NCBI RefSeq assembly: GCF_019925205.1
Contig: NC_083560.1
Location: 98,360,083-98,424,082, forward strand
DNA: 64,000 nucleotides
From: Metopolophium dirhodum
Lineage: Eukaryota > Arthropoda > Insecta > Hemiptera > Aphididae
Reading direction: 5' to 3'
Positions 44,119-54,607 of this stretch are shown here, piece by piece; within the stretch, counting starts at the first letter, position 1; each line of letters begins with the position of its first letter. The notes beneath the pieces are model-generated. The model did not search any database. It was not told the DNA's origin and was given only the letters and a program-made list of their open reading frames with translations. The translations under genes were made by a program, and so were the position numbers.

Positions 44119-45319
44119 AAGTGATATTTTGGATATAACTTCACAGTACGAAACGGATTCTAAAATTACGAAAATTGAATATCATTCATACGCACCGTAT
44201 ACAACATCATTTAATAATAATGATGAAATACGTATATCAATCCAGCAAACGGATGTTTATCCATACCTACACGAAAGCTTCATTTTTTTGGAAGGAACAA
44301 TTACTGATCCTACCAAAGTGAAACTATCTAATAACGGTTACTCTTACCTCTTCGAACAAATACGATTGGAAATCAATGGGATAGAAGTAGATAGCGCACG
44401 TGTTCTTGGAATCACTAGCTCGTTGAAAGGTTACTTATCCGGTACGCCAGACAACTACAATTGCTATGAAAATGCTGGCTGGAATTTTAAAAACGCAACA
44501 CAATCGGAAAATGATAAAGGTGAATTTAGTGCTTGCATTCCATTGAAATATTGGTTAGGTTTATTTGAAGACTATAAAAGAATATTAGTGAATTCTAGAT
44601 TGGAATTAATATTAACCCGAAGTCATAGTGATTTAAATGCTTTACAAGTTAAAACTGGTGCAACTGCTACTGAAGGTAAAGTCGTTTTAAATAAAATTGT
44701 CTGGATGGTACCACATATCACTGTTGACGATGAAGAAAGATTAAAATTATTGAAACTTATAGAAAAAGAAAAAAGCCTATTTATCCCTTTTAGATCTTTT
44801 GAAACTTTTGAATATCCTGAACTTGGTACCACTAAAAAAGTTGTATGGAATTTGAAAACTGCATCAAAATTAGAAAAACCCCGATTTATCATAATTGGAT
44901 TACAAAAAGGACGCAAAAATTTGATAACAAAAGATTGTAGTATATTTGACCATTGTAATTTAACAAACGTTAAAGTGTTTCTGAACTCGATAGCTTATCC
45001 GTACAATAATTTGAATTTAGATTTTACTAAAAATAATTTCACCTTATTATATAATATGTATACATCGTTTCAAGAATCGTACTATGAAAAAAGTATTCGT
45101 AACCCCATATTGAGTCCTTCTACTTTTCTGACAAACGCACCAATTATAGTCATCGATACTTCGAAACAGAACGATTCAGCCACTGCTTCAGCAGTAGATG
45201 TTCAATTGGAAATTGAAGCTTCAGAATCACTAGCAGGTGTGACTGCTTACTGTTTATTAATTCATGATAGAATTGTAGAATATGTACCTTTTACTAGAGA
45301 AGTAAGAAAACTTGTGTAA
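44111..45319 (+). CDS. Major capsid protein (double jelly-roll type)
   Basis: 402 residues, in the position and size range of Polinton hexon-like major capsid proteins. Typical features: YAPYTTSFNNNDEIRISIQQ near the N-terminus, FIFLEGTI, FEQIRLEINGIEVDSARVLG, FSACIPLKYWLGLFEDYKR, and a C-terminal AYCLLIHDRIVEYVPF. This family folds as two jelly rolls and forms trimeric capsomers. Last gene of the + strand late block; its open frame argues against long decay. Confidence 0.9.
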   Translation: MPESDILDITSQYETDSKITKIEYHSYAPYTTSFNNNDEIRISIQQTDVYPYLHESFIFLEGTITDPTKVKLSNNGYSYLFEQIRLEINGIEVDSARVLGITSSLKGYLSGTPDNYNCYENAGWNFKNATQSENDKGEFSACIPLKYWLGLFEDYKRILVNSRLELILTRSHSDLNALQVKTGATATEGKVVLNKIVWMVPHITVDDEERLKLLKLIEKEKSLFIPFRSFETFEYPELGTTKKVVWNLKTASKLEKPRFIIIGLQKGRKNLITKDCSIFDHCNLTNVKVFLNSIAYPYNNLNLDFTKNNFTLLYNMYTSFQESYYEKSIRNPILSPSTFLTNAPIIVIDTSKQNDSATASAVDVQLEIEASESLAGVTAYCLLIHDRIVEYVPFTREVRKLV

Positions 45320-46537
45320 ATATAATTAAGAATTAATTTATAACAATAAAAAAACTATTATTTATTAATTTGTAATATTTTCATTAAATATTATTTCAGT
45401 TTTATAGTAAGGTTTGATAAAAAATAATTTTGACTATAGTGTAAACATTTGATGTATATACACTAAATAATTTTGTGTAATGAATAAATAGGTTTACAAC
45501 ATGTGTGTAATCTCAGTAATGTGTGTCTCAGTAAATCGGTGACCCCCCGGAGGGATATCCAGATTAAGTCTTAATCATTACGTTACAACACGTCAATGAA
45601 CTGTAAACATACAGATGTATACTACTAGCACGGGATAATAAGCGATCAGGTTTATATAAAAATTACACAATTGGTTAAGTACAATATTGTTTCAAATGAT
45701 TTAGTTATACAAGATTCAAAAAAATTAAAAACATAATTTTATAAGTTATAACACTAAATTTCAAAATTGAATGATCATGTATAAAATGCATCATTATTCT
45801 ATATATTATTTATTTAATTTTATTTAATATTTACAAGGCCAATGTTCAATTACAATATAGAATAACGATATTAACAAAAGTATAATAATATTTACCAATT
45901 ATAACATATTTTAAATAAATCAATATAACTAAAGTATATAAACATAAATAGACTTCTATATTTAATATAATAGGATCAATAAAAAGTAAAATTATATACA
46001 TTTTGCTTCATCATCTTCATAGAACCGGCATATTACAATTTTTTAATTTATTATTAAATAATTACAGTATCATAAATCATATTACTTACAATTTAACATA
46101 ATGAATCTCGACCAAAGTCAATCACAATACAATTATGTATATTATTATTTAATAATAAAAAATAAATAGAAATGAATCATACATAAAAGTTAATGATCAA
46201 TGTTAGAATATTAAAATATATACATAGTTTTAACAAAAAGTTTGTAACCAAATTAAATAACATACATTTTCCATTTTTACAATTTATAAAATGTTCAATG
46301 AATTAAATATTATAACACTTTTAGAAATATTAAATTTGAAAAACAATGATTATTGTTATATTTTGTACATTAATATATTATAATATAAAAATTAAACAAT
46401 TTGCTTCATGATTAGGTTACTATAGCTCCCTTAATTAATTTTATCATCGATAACGATTTGTCGAATAGCTAATTAGTTAAATGATTTACTATTTATAAAA
46501 TACGTTTGTAATAAAACATATTCATAATTATTTTTGA
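45320..46537. other. AT-rich intergenic region between convergent blocks
   Basis: Between the 3' ends of the major capsid gene (+) and polymerase gene (-). No supported ORF; a short GC-rich patch GACCCCCCGGAGGGATATCC lies at 45541. AATAAA-type signals on both strands would serve the convergent transcripts. Confidence 0.5.
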
Positions 46538-49297
46538 TTAGTTTAATTTATAATGTCCGTATGGTAAAGTGCAAATACCACCTTTTAATATGACACGTTT
46601 ATCGTCATTTGCACTCAATACTATTTTTCTGGTTGTTTTGGAATAAACATTATGTTTTGTTGCCTGTATTGAGTTAATATCACAGTATGCATTAATTTGA
46701 CTAGATTCACCATTTTGTGCATCCAAATGTGAGGAATTTTGTATACTGAACTTTGATAAAATATCTAAATAATGATTGACCGTCATATACTTGTCTCTAA
46801 CATACTTTTTTACACCTTTTGCCTTTTTGTATTCAATACCACTTACTGTATAAGCATATAATTTGGGTCTTAGCGTTACAAATTGCGTCATAATTTCACT
46901 CTTCAATTCGTCTTTAAAATATCCTGGGGTGTTCTTATGTTTATCACTGTAACAAAAGTGACTAATTGGAAAATTAGAAGTATCAAAATGACTCAATAAA
47001 TCAAATTTTAAATCATTAAAATAATTATTTGTTTTAATACGATATATTAATGAATCGGTATCAGTGTATAATAGTGATATTTTTTTTCCGTATTTATTTT
47101 TCATTACGTCATAATGGAAATTATAAATATAGGTTTTCGATATATCTAAAATAGAAAATCCCACGTAGATTGGTTTATCAAATTTAATCTTTTCTTTTTG
47201 AAAATGTAAAGACATTAACTCATTGCTATATATAGTTCTATCTATGAAATTAGGTTTTCTCATTAGCCTATGAGCTTTTCGATCATCTGATACCAACTTT
47301 ATATCCAATCTTTTACGCGGATTCTCCATACATTTCCCATAGACACTATTCACGAGTAATTTCCAAAATTCATATTCAAACTTGTTTTTTGCCAAGACCC
47401 TCATACTAGTGCATTTATCAACATAAGGGGCTAACCATTTTGATTGATCAAACTTAATTATTTTATGAACTTTTACAACTTTTAATCCGTTGTGAATTGC
47501 CTGCTTTAACAATCTATAATGAACGACATAATTTGATTTATTATTTAAAGTTGTCAGCAGTTTAATAATCTTAGAATTAGGTGGACAACTATTGTGTGGC
47601 AAAAAAGGTAAATCGCTATGAATATCATGTAATTTTTCGGGGTAATCCACATCCACTTCCAGTATATAACCAATAGGTGCATCGTCATCTATAGTAGTAA
47701 CGTCTAATGTCAAATCATTATACCATTCAAAATTGTTGTATGGTAAACTTGCAAGCATTGATTTGCCGTATAAATTTACACAATCAAAATATGCCAAATA
47801 AATGTGTGGTTTTTTTTTGTTATAATTAATCCCATCAACATCTGGTAGATTAGCTCTGGCATAGCGTCTTACAGATTGGCATACCCCTCCTCTTATTCCA
47901 TTCTCCATCATGAGTAACATCAAATAATCTGTTAATCTCTCAAGTTTAACTCCAGTAAAACTTAACATTGCGTCAAACGCAAAACCAGGTGCTGTCAAAT
48001 AATAAGAGGCGTCTAAATTAAAAGTTTTCAAACAAATATCTCTAAAATTTTCAAATACATCAGCCAGAATCAATATGTCCGTTAATAAATATAAATCACT
48101 ATATTCACCTAATGTTTTTATATTAAATTTCTCCCAAACATTGCATGCATGCATGTAATCTTTTTTTGAAATATGATCATCTGTTAACGAATTATAAAAT
48201 TTAATTCTAGGTGGTAATGAGGTATCTTTAAGTTTTGAGTTGCAGTCTACATACTCATATGGAAGTACACCTTTCCGAATAACTAAATCAATGTTTTCTA
48301 AAGGAAAATGATGGTTAATTTCACGGAATCTTGTTTTATCTTCGGCTAAATTAGTAGCTAAATTAGAGAGTGATTCTGACATGAACATAAAAGTGTCTAC
48401 AAATTTTACATAAAATTTATCAAAAATTTGCTTACTAAAGGTCAAATATTTTTCACCCGAGTTTGGAATAATGCGTATGTCATTATCATTACAGCCTAAG
48501 GTGCGTACAATAAAATGACCGTCATACGATAAATTATGGAAATATACTGGTACAAATGATGGGTTTTGTGCCGAAAAATTACAATTTAAGCATAAAGCCC
48601 TTAAATATTTCCCTGTAAGATGTGAGTGGTCTCTAACTTTAAATACGGTTTCATTATTAAATGATCTCAAACATAGTTCACATTTTTTCGAATTAATATA
48701 TTGACCTTCTTCCTTTTTTGTTAATTTATGCATTGATTTATTAGTATTATATAGATAATAAATTTTGGTAGAAATATCAATTATAGTTAACATAAAATGC
48801 TTTGATGCATTTTTGCCTCTATAAATTATTGGATTTTTAGGAATTTTAAATTGTTTTACTAATTTTTTTGGGACGATGTTGTAATCAATTTTAACATATA
48901 GCCCATAACTCATGGGCTTATGATAATGCGTGTTTTTAGTATTGACCGTTATGATATTATTAGTGGGTTTTAAAAAGCATTCAAAATCGGCATAAATTAC
49001 AATAGGAATTCGGTCAGCCCGATTATATTTATTAAAATATATAAATTTGTCATCATGTGGATCAATCATTACAGGCTTACAAAGTTTATGTTTTTGGCAG
49101 ATTACTTTATGCCTATCGAGACCATGCTGCCCCCATGCCTTGTTTTTATTTGGTTTAACATTAAAAGTCGTAAAACATCGCTTGCAAATAATTATTTTAC
49201 TTTCATGTTTTGTTCTTTGTGATCTAATCAGTCGTGAGAAATTAGCTATGTAACAATAATGTGTTGTTGGTTCATTTGAGAAAAAAAAACAAATCAT
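46538..49297 (-). pseudogene. Protein-primed DNA polymerase B, main part (frameshifted from N-terminus)
   Basis: The open frame is 919 codons. Exonuclease motifs: DFE at 104-106 (IYADFECFLK), NLSYDGHF near 254-261, and YLLTDILILAD near 402-412. An EndoVII/HNH-like Cys-His cluster lies at ~205-238 (CELC ... RDHSHLTGK ... CLNCN). Polymerase motifs: A at ~503-513 (FDCVNLYGKSM), B at ~645-655 (KLLVNSVYGKC), C at 743-748 (YTDTDS), then KAKGVKKY. This enzyme copies linear genomes using a terminal protein as primer. The N-terminal part is in another frame (49272-50078), meeting at a run of nine A (+ strand ~49280-49290). A one-base indel, real or a homopolymer sequencing error, explains the split. 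Confidence 0.9.
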
Positions 49298-50078
49298 AAT
49301 GATCGGATTTTTCGTTATTATTTATATGAAGTGGGTAAATTTGATTTTTATCATCACAACTATAAACATTAACGGATATGTTATTAATTTTTTCAAATTT
49401 TTTTATTTGATTGATTGGTGTAGGGTGATCAATACAATTAAAATTAAGACCACTTTTTTTTTCCAAAAAATTAAAATATTTAATACTAAAATTATTTTTA
49501 TTTTTTTTTTCATTAAATTTTGATAAAATTGCATATTTAAAACATCTATTGTCATAATTCATTACGTTTATTATTGCTTTTTTATTATAAATTGATTGGG
49601 GTAATTTTATAAATGAGGAACCCCCTAGTAAATTTACTTTATTTGTTCTTAATTGGAGACCATCTAAACTAATTTGTCTCCAAGAAGAACCCTTCAACAG
49701 AAATGACTCTTGTTCATTTAATAATTTATCGAACATGTTTTTAAAAAGGGTAGAAAAATTTGAAGTAAAATAACATAAAACATTTGTTGTTTTAAATGCA
49801 ACATCCCGAACTTCTCCCGTAATTAAATTTTCATATACTAAGTCTACAAATAAATTAAATTTATATGTGGATGAAGAACATAATTCTTTTAGTTTTGATT
49901 TTAATGAAGAAGAAGTAGAATTTAAAAATGACAATAAGTCAATAAGGTTTTCGTTGTTTTTATAATAAAAAGTTTTTGAGCGATTATTTTTAAATTTCTC
50001 AATTTCTACTAATTTTTGTCCAGTGATGTTTAATCGATTAATTTTTTTAATGCGGTTAAATTTTGGCATTTTTAACAA
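49272..50078 (-). pseudogene. Protein-primed DNA polymerase B, N-terminal part (frame break)
   Basis: 268 codons, ending in the A-run that separates it from the main part; the two frames overlap by 26 bases. It holds the N-terminal domain usual for Polinton polymerases (NVMNYDNRCFKYAILSKF, DHPTPINQIKKFEKINNISV, VYSCDDKNQIYPLHI), which may include the terminal-protein region. With the main part it would give a polymerase near the normal length of the family. The rest of the frame has no other stop. Confidence 0.85.
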
Positions 50079-50206
50079 TTAATTCAAAACCGCATTAAAA
50101 TAAAATATATAATAACGTATTAAAATAAAATATCACTTATGTAGTTATGTATGAACTGTTGATTGAAGTAGATTGACGGTGCAATTGGTTATTGGAAATA
50201 CTTGTA

Positions 50207-50599
50207 TTACATAATCCTCTTCGGGTTCAGCATATAAATTGCGATTGTCACAGACAGTGACGTATTTTTGGCATGCCAAACACCTTCGTCTTTGAAATAC
50301 ATTTGTAGCACATTTATATCCTTAAACATAACATGGTACGCTTTTAAACTTAAATTTACAAGATTCGACTCAAAATACGCCTGATTGATATAATTGGCAC
50401 ATTCGAATGAGCAAAATATATCGATAATATTATCATCAAATGAATATCGAACTTCCCTCACGACAAAAGCTGAATGCAACTGGCGAAAATATTCATAAAC
50501 TTCACGTTCACTGTGAGTAAATGGATATTTTGCAATATGTTGTATTGTGATCGGTGGTATATGACTAATTACATTATCGAGGTTGTCGTCAGGTATCAT
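50207..50599 (-). CDS. Orphan Polinton protein, 130 residues
   Basis: No family recognised. Aromatic, mixed charge: HIAKYPFTHSEREVYEYFRQ, then SFDDNIIDIFCSFECANYIN. The coding start at 50599 is preceded on the minus strand by a likely 5' UTR intron (acceptor TTTTTAG near 50610, donor GTAAGT near 50667). This puts its promoter in the repeat-rich region next to the five-exon gene on the other strand. Confidence 0.55.
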   Translation of the reverse strand: MIPDDNLDNVISHIPPITIQHIAKYPFTHSEREVYEYFRQLHSAFVVREVRYSFDDNIIDIFCSFECANYINQAYFESNLVNLSLKAYHVMFKDINVLQMYFKDEGVWHAKNTSLSVTIAIYMLNPKRIM

Positions 50600-50760
50600 A
50601 TCTTTGCTAAAAATGAATAAAATGATTATATTTTAAAAATTAAAATGTTATAATTAATTAACTTACAATGAAATATTCTGCTCGCTGCATGCGGCGTTCT
50701 TGCATACCAGCTTGTTGAGTATTATTATTATTGATCTAATGAACCCCACTATTTAAGTAA

Positions 50761-51325
50761 CATGGAAAAGCAGATTATAAACTGTATGCCAAAAATCGTT
50801 TGATATATCCATCACTTATTCGCACGGCACTATTTTTATTATTAGTACCTTATATGTTAATGTAAACATGAAATGCGATCAAATTTTAATTATAATCATT
50901 GATGTACAAAATACTAAAAATAAAAAATAGTGCAGTGCGAATAAGTGATGGATATATCAAACGATTTTTGGCATACAGTTTATAATCTGCTTTTCCACAC
51001 ATTAGCCAATGTCAAATATCTTTTAATTCCTCTGTTAATCGTTAAAAACAATGTGTATATCAGTTTTTATTTATTACCAACACGGCACCTTATATCTTAA
51101 TGTAAACATAAAATGCGATCAAATTTTAATTATAATCATTGATGTACAAAATACTAAAAATAAAAATAGTGCAGTGCGAATAAGTGATGGATATATCAAA
51201 CGATTTTGGGCATACAGTTTATAATCTGCTTTTCCACACATTAGTCAATGCCAAATATCTTTTAATTTCTCTGTTTATCGTTAAAAACAATGTGTATATC
51301 AGTTTTTATTTATTACCAACACCAT
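50761..51325. repeat. 239-bp tandem duplication with an inverted partial copy
   Basis: The sequence around AGTGCAGTGCGAATAAGTGA (near 50929) repeats near 51168, period 239 bp. A ~70-bp inverse copy of the same part (TATATCCATCACTTATTCGC) lies at ~50761-50830. The block separates two divergent accessory genes and may be a duplicated control region. Each direct copy also opens a short hydrophobic ORF (MDISNDF..., 50948 and 51187) with only amino-acid-changing differences, so a small membrane peptide cannot be excluded. Confidence 0.65.
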
Positions 51326-51443
51326 GTGTAACAGGCATTGACATGACTATTACTATATATCATAGATATTAATTTATATAAAATAAAGAGACCTAATGTG
51401 AATTTCATCAGTTAATTTTAAGCAATACGAGTGCATAGTAATA

Positions 51444-52670
51444 ATGTCCGACATGAGTGTACAAAATTCGGCCGATGAAGAAATCAATGTAAGTACATTA
51501 TTATAATAATTATAATATATTATTAATATACTTTAATTTAACACCATTTATTAACAATAAGTTTAAAACATAATCATTTAAATTTAGGATCATTATTCAT
51601 ATCGAAAAAATGTGCAAATGCAGAATTCTAAAAAACCCAAAATCACTATGAAAGCTAAACCAAAAAAACAGAAATTAATAATGGTCAACACAAGCGATCA
51701 AAATTCAGATGATGAAGAAATTGATGTATGTGCACCGGTATTATTATTATTATTATTATTATATCATAAACTTTTTTCTTAATTTCCTTACATTACACAT
51801 CAATATGTTAAAAACATGGGTATATAAATTTAGGAACTTTATAATCATCGGAAAAATGAGCAAATGCAGAATTCTAAAAAACCTGAAACCGTTATAAAAC
51901 CTAAACCAAAAAAACAGAAAGTAAAATATTCCATATTTTAATAATAATATATTTATCAATTTAATATTGATTTTAGTTTCAGTCGCATTTATTAAAACTG
52001 GAACAAGAATATAATGGTTTAACAACTATGGTTAATGAAAACTGCATACGCGTAAAAAAATCAGATGGTGGAAATTTTTGTATCAAAATACCCGAAATCA
52101 AAACAGCAAGTGATTATTTGGTTATTCAAAAATACAAAACATCGGACATGGAAAAAGTAGAGTCAAAAGACAGGTAACTATTAATATTTTGTATAAACAG
52201 AGTATATTAAGATTTACACTAGGTATCATTAAAATGAATAAGAAAAAAAAAAAATTAAGTACAATATTTGTAAATTATTGGGGAAACATATCATGCCATA
52301 GTACTATTTTATAACCTAAATAGGCACGATGCTTACAACCAAGCAATTTTGTGAATATAGGTATGATGATGTTTCGTCGTTGATACTAATAATATTCACA
52401 CAGTATGTAAAATATTTAACTGCTCAACAATTGTGTCATCTAGTTTATTTGATAAAATATTTATGATAATATGAAAATATATGCATTTATAATATACAAT
52501 CATTAATTTGTTTTAATAGATGGAAAACCTCAACGTTCAACGCAAAAACTATGCTGAACGAAAAAGATAAAGCTGACAATACAATATTATCGGCATTTAA
52601 TAATTTGCAAGATTTATTAATGGATAAATTTATGTGTAACAACAACAAAAAAATTGAATCTTATAAATAA
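51444..52670 (+). CDS. Five-exon Polinton accessory gene with duplicated exon
   Basis: Exons 51444-51488, 51588-51725, 51834-51920, 51983-52173 and 52520-52670 have GT-AG borders and compatible phases (0,0,0,2), giving about 203 residues; exon 4 could start 6 bases earlier. Exons 2 and 3 are duplicates: RKNVQMQNSKKPKITMKAKP against RKNEQMQNSKKPETVIKPKP, both with KPKKQK, a nuclear-import-like signal. Acidic SADEEIN and SDDEEID end exons 1 and 2. The C-terminal part (IRVKKSDGGNFCIKIPEIK, RWKTSTFNAKTMLNEKD, SAFNNLQDLLMDKF) is unrecognised and helical at the end. It is likely nuclear, perhaps an early regulator (inference). Spliced genes need transcription in the nucleus. Confidence 0.7.
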
Positions 52671-53018
52671 TAACTATATGTTTATATTATTATAGTTTCA
52701 CTAAATGAAACCCGTCATTAATATTTGTGTATTTTTTATTTATTACCAAACGGTTAAAATATTTGTATTCAATTTTATTTTAGAAAGCTTACATTTGATT
52801 CAATAATTTATACAATATGATTATATTATGGAAAATATTTTGGTTTATTTTAACCAGTTAACATTTAAGATTATTTATAATATATAATATATTAATTATA
52901 TTATTATCATTTATTATTAAATAAAGGTATGCATTTGACAAAATAAATAATGTTTATTATGAAGGTATAATCTAATTATTAAATAGTAAGCTTGTCGTAT
53001 ATCATGATTATTTTGGTT

Positions 53019-53642
53019 TTATTGGCTGGTTATATCAGGCTTTAGTATAATGTCTGCAAACGTTTCGTGATGGATTTGTTGTAATTCAAGTAAAAATGAC
53101 TTTTCTTCATCCTTCAGGTCATTCATTTTGAAATTATAATCTTTAATATATGTACTGATAAAATCACTTCTAATACAATCAGGTGATAAATATAAAATAT
53201 CATACTTGATAATTATACATGCATTATTGAAAACAGTCTGATACGCCACTAATTTATTTGATAACTCTATGATATTTGCATTTATACATGTTTCCAATAA
53301 TTTCAATCGATTTAAATTATCACTGGATAATGTGATTCTGTTATTATTATGATGTAAATTAACTGATTCAGATTTTGCACATATTTTATAATAAAAATTA
53401 TTATCTAAATGTAATCGTTTTGAATGTTGAACAGTGGATAAAGAACAAACAATTATATTAAAACTATCATCAGATATAAACTTATTCCATTGAAATACAT
53501 TTAGTATTAGATATCGTTTAGTTACGTTACACATGAATAAAATAATAACAGATAAAGGTTGATCAACTAGGTATCCAATATAAATGTTTTTTTTATTCTG
53601 TTGATGTATGCTGAATATTGATTTGACTACTACGGCGTCCAT
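53019..53642 (-). CDS. Orphan Polinton protein, 207 residues (copy B)
   Basis: Paralogue of the 37821-38441 gene: KKNIYIGYLVDQPLSVIILF, NVFQWNKFISDD, LVAYQTVFNNACIIIKYDIL, YIKDYNFK and EKSFLLELQQIHHETFADII line up in order with copy A. Heavily diverged but both open, which suggests both are kept. No known domain. Located near the right end, pointing inward. Confidence 0.75.
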   Translation of the reverse strand: MDAVVVKSIFSIHQQNKKNIYIGYLVDQPLSVIILFMCNVTKRYLILNVFQWNKFISDDSFNIIVCSLSTVQHSKRLHLDNNFYYKICAKSESVNLHHNNNRITLSSDNLNRLKLLETCINANIIELSNKLVAYQTVFNNACIIIKYDILYLSPDCIRSDFISTYIKDYNFKMNDLKDEEKSFLLELQQIHHETFADIILKPDITSQ

Positions 53643-53945
53643 GATGTGTGCAGTATTGATTTAATTATTGAATTCAAGATGATAATATTTTGGTTTGGAT
53701 TTCAGTATAGTGAATCTTCTATGTGCCTTCAATGTTTGGCAGAGTTGACGTACCTATTGATTGATTTTTATCGATTGAAATATATGTTCCAATTTTAATT
53801 AAATTATTAGTACCTTAACAAATAAATAAAATACAGCATAGTCAACACTACTACACTGTAAAAACACAACTAAAATAAAATCAAAAAAAGTCAAATATAG
53901 TGTGTTGGATAACAGTTTGATCACATTATGAAAGTTAAAAAGTGA

Positions 53946-54233
53946 TTATTTAACTAATGATTTTTGTTTATTGATCAATATTTTTTTCAAATCGGTAAAC
54001 AGATAATTGATAACAATGCACAAACATGTATCAGGTCCGCAATCACAATTTTGATTTGACCACGCACATAAAGTAAAATGATTATTGTTTTTTTCTGTTC
54101 CACATTTAATAGCGTGGCTTTTTAATTTTGATAATAATGTATACAATTCAGCTAATTCCTTGTAACAAAAATGTGATGGATGAATTATACCCATTTCTGA
54201 AATGTCTCTTTCAATTTCTTTTAATAAGTCCAT
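53946..54233 (-). CDS. Orphan Polinton protein, 95 residues, Cys-rich
   Basis: Start at the ATG at 54233 (an upstream in-frame ATG at 54257 would add eight residues). Helical first half (ELAELYTLLSKLKSHAI), then Cys-rich CAWSNQNCDCGPDTCLC, then a hydrophobic/basic end. Possible small zinc-binding protein; family unknown. It is the outermost gene at the right end. Confidence 0.5.
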   Translation of the reverse strand: MDLLKEIERDISEMGIIHPSHFCYKELAELYTLLSKLKSHAIKCGTEKNNNHFTLCAWSNQNCDCGPDTCLCIVINYLFTDLKKILINKQKSLVK

Positions 54234-54418
54234 TGTAAATAATAACGCACAATTCAACGGTTACTAATAAACTGATACAGATTAAGTTGTGCGTTATTAT
54301 ATAACATATTATAAACAGTTATTACAAAATCTAATAACCCGAAAATTGAAACATAATATATTATAAAATTAAAAATTACAGTTTATGAATAAAAACATGA
54401 AAAAAAAAACAAAAAAAA

Positions 54419-54540
54419 TGTAGACCCATGGTATAGTGGACTATGACACTGGGTGTAGTATTAACATACATACTTACCCTAAATTTAAATTTATCAAACT
54501 CTACACTCAACGCCTTAGCCCACTAGGCCATGAGTCTACA
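54419..54540. repeat. 122-nt imperfect hairpin with a tRNA-like box A
   Basis: TGTAGACCCATGG at the left and CCATGAGTCTACA at the right pair, and complementarity continues for ~40 nt on each side. On the minus strand ATGGCCTAGTGGGCTAAGGC resembles the D-arm/box A of serine tRNAs. No T-arm consensus (GTTCGAAT) follows, so this is not a normal tRNA gene. Confidence 0.55.
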
Positions 54541-54607
54541 AGTTATTTAATTACTATTTTTGTATATAAGTTAAAATAATGAAAAAATTAAAAAGTAAGA
54601 TAAAAAT

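Noticed and set aside
49272..49297. Programmed frameshifting in the polymerase gene
   Set aside because: No known slippery heptamer plus pseudoknot was identified, and a homopolymer indel is the simpler account. Kept only as a minor option.
51184..51372. 62-residue hydrophobic ORF as a firm gene
   Set aside because: It lies in a tandem duplicate of non-coding appearance, and the two copies differ at their ends; only mentioned as possible.
54419..54540. A functional tRNA gene
   Set aside because: Box A-like sequence is present but no T-arm/box B or proper anticodon arm; the structure is a simple hairpin.
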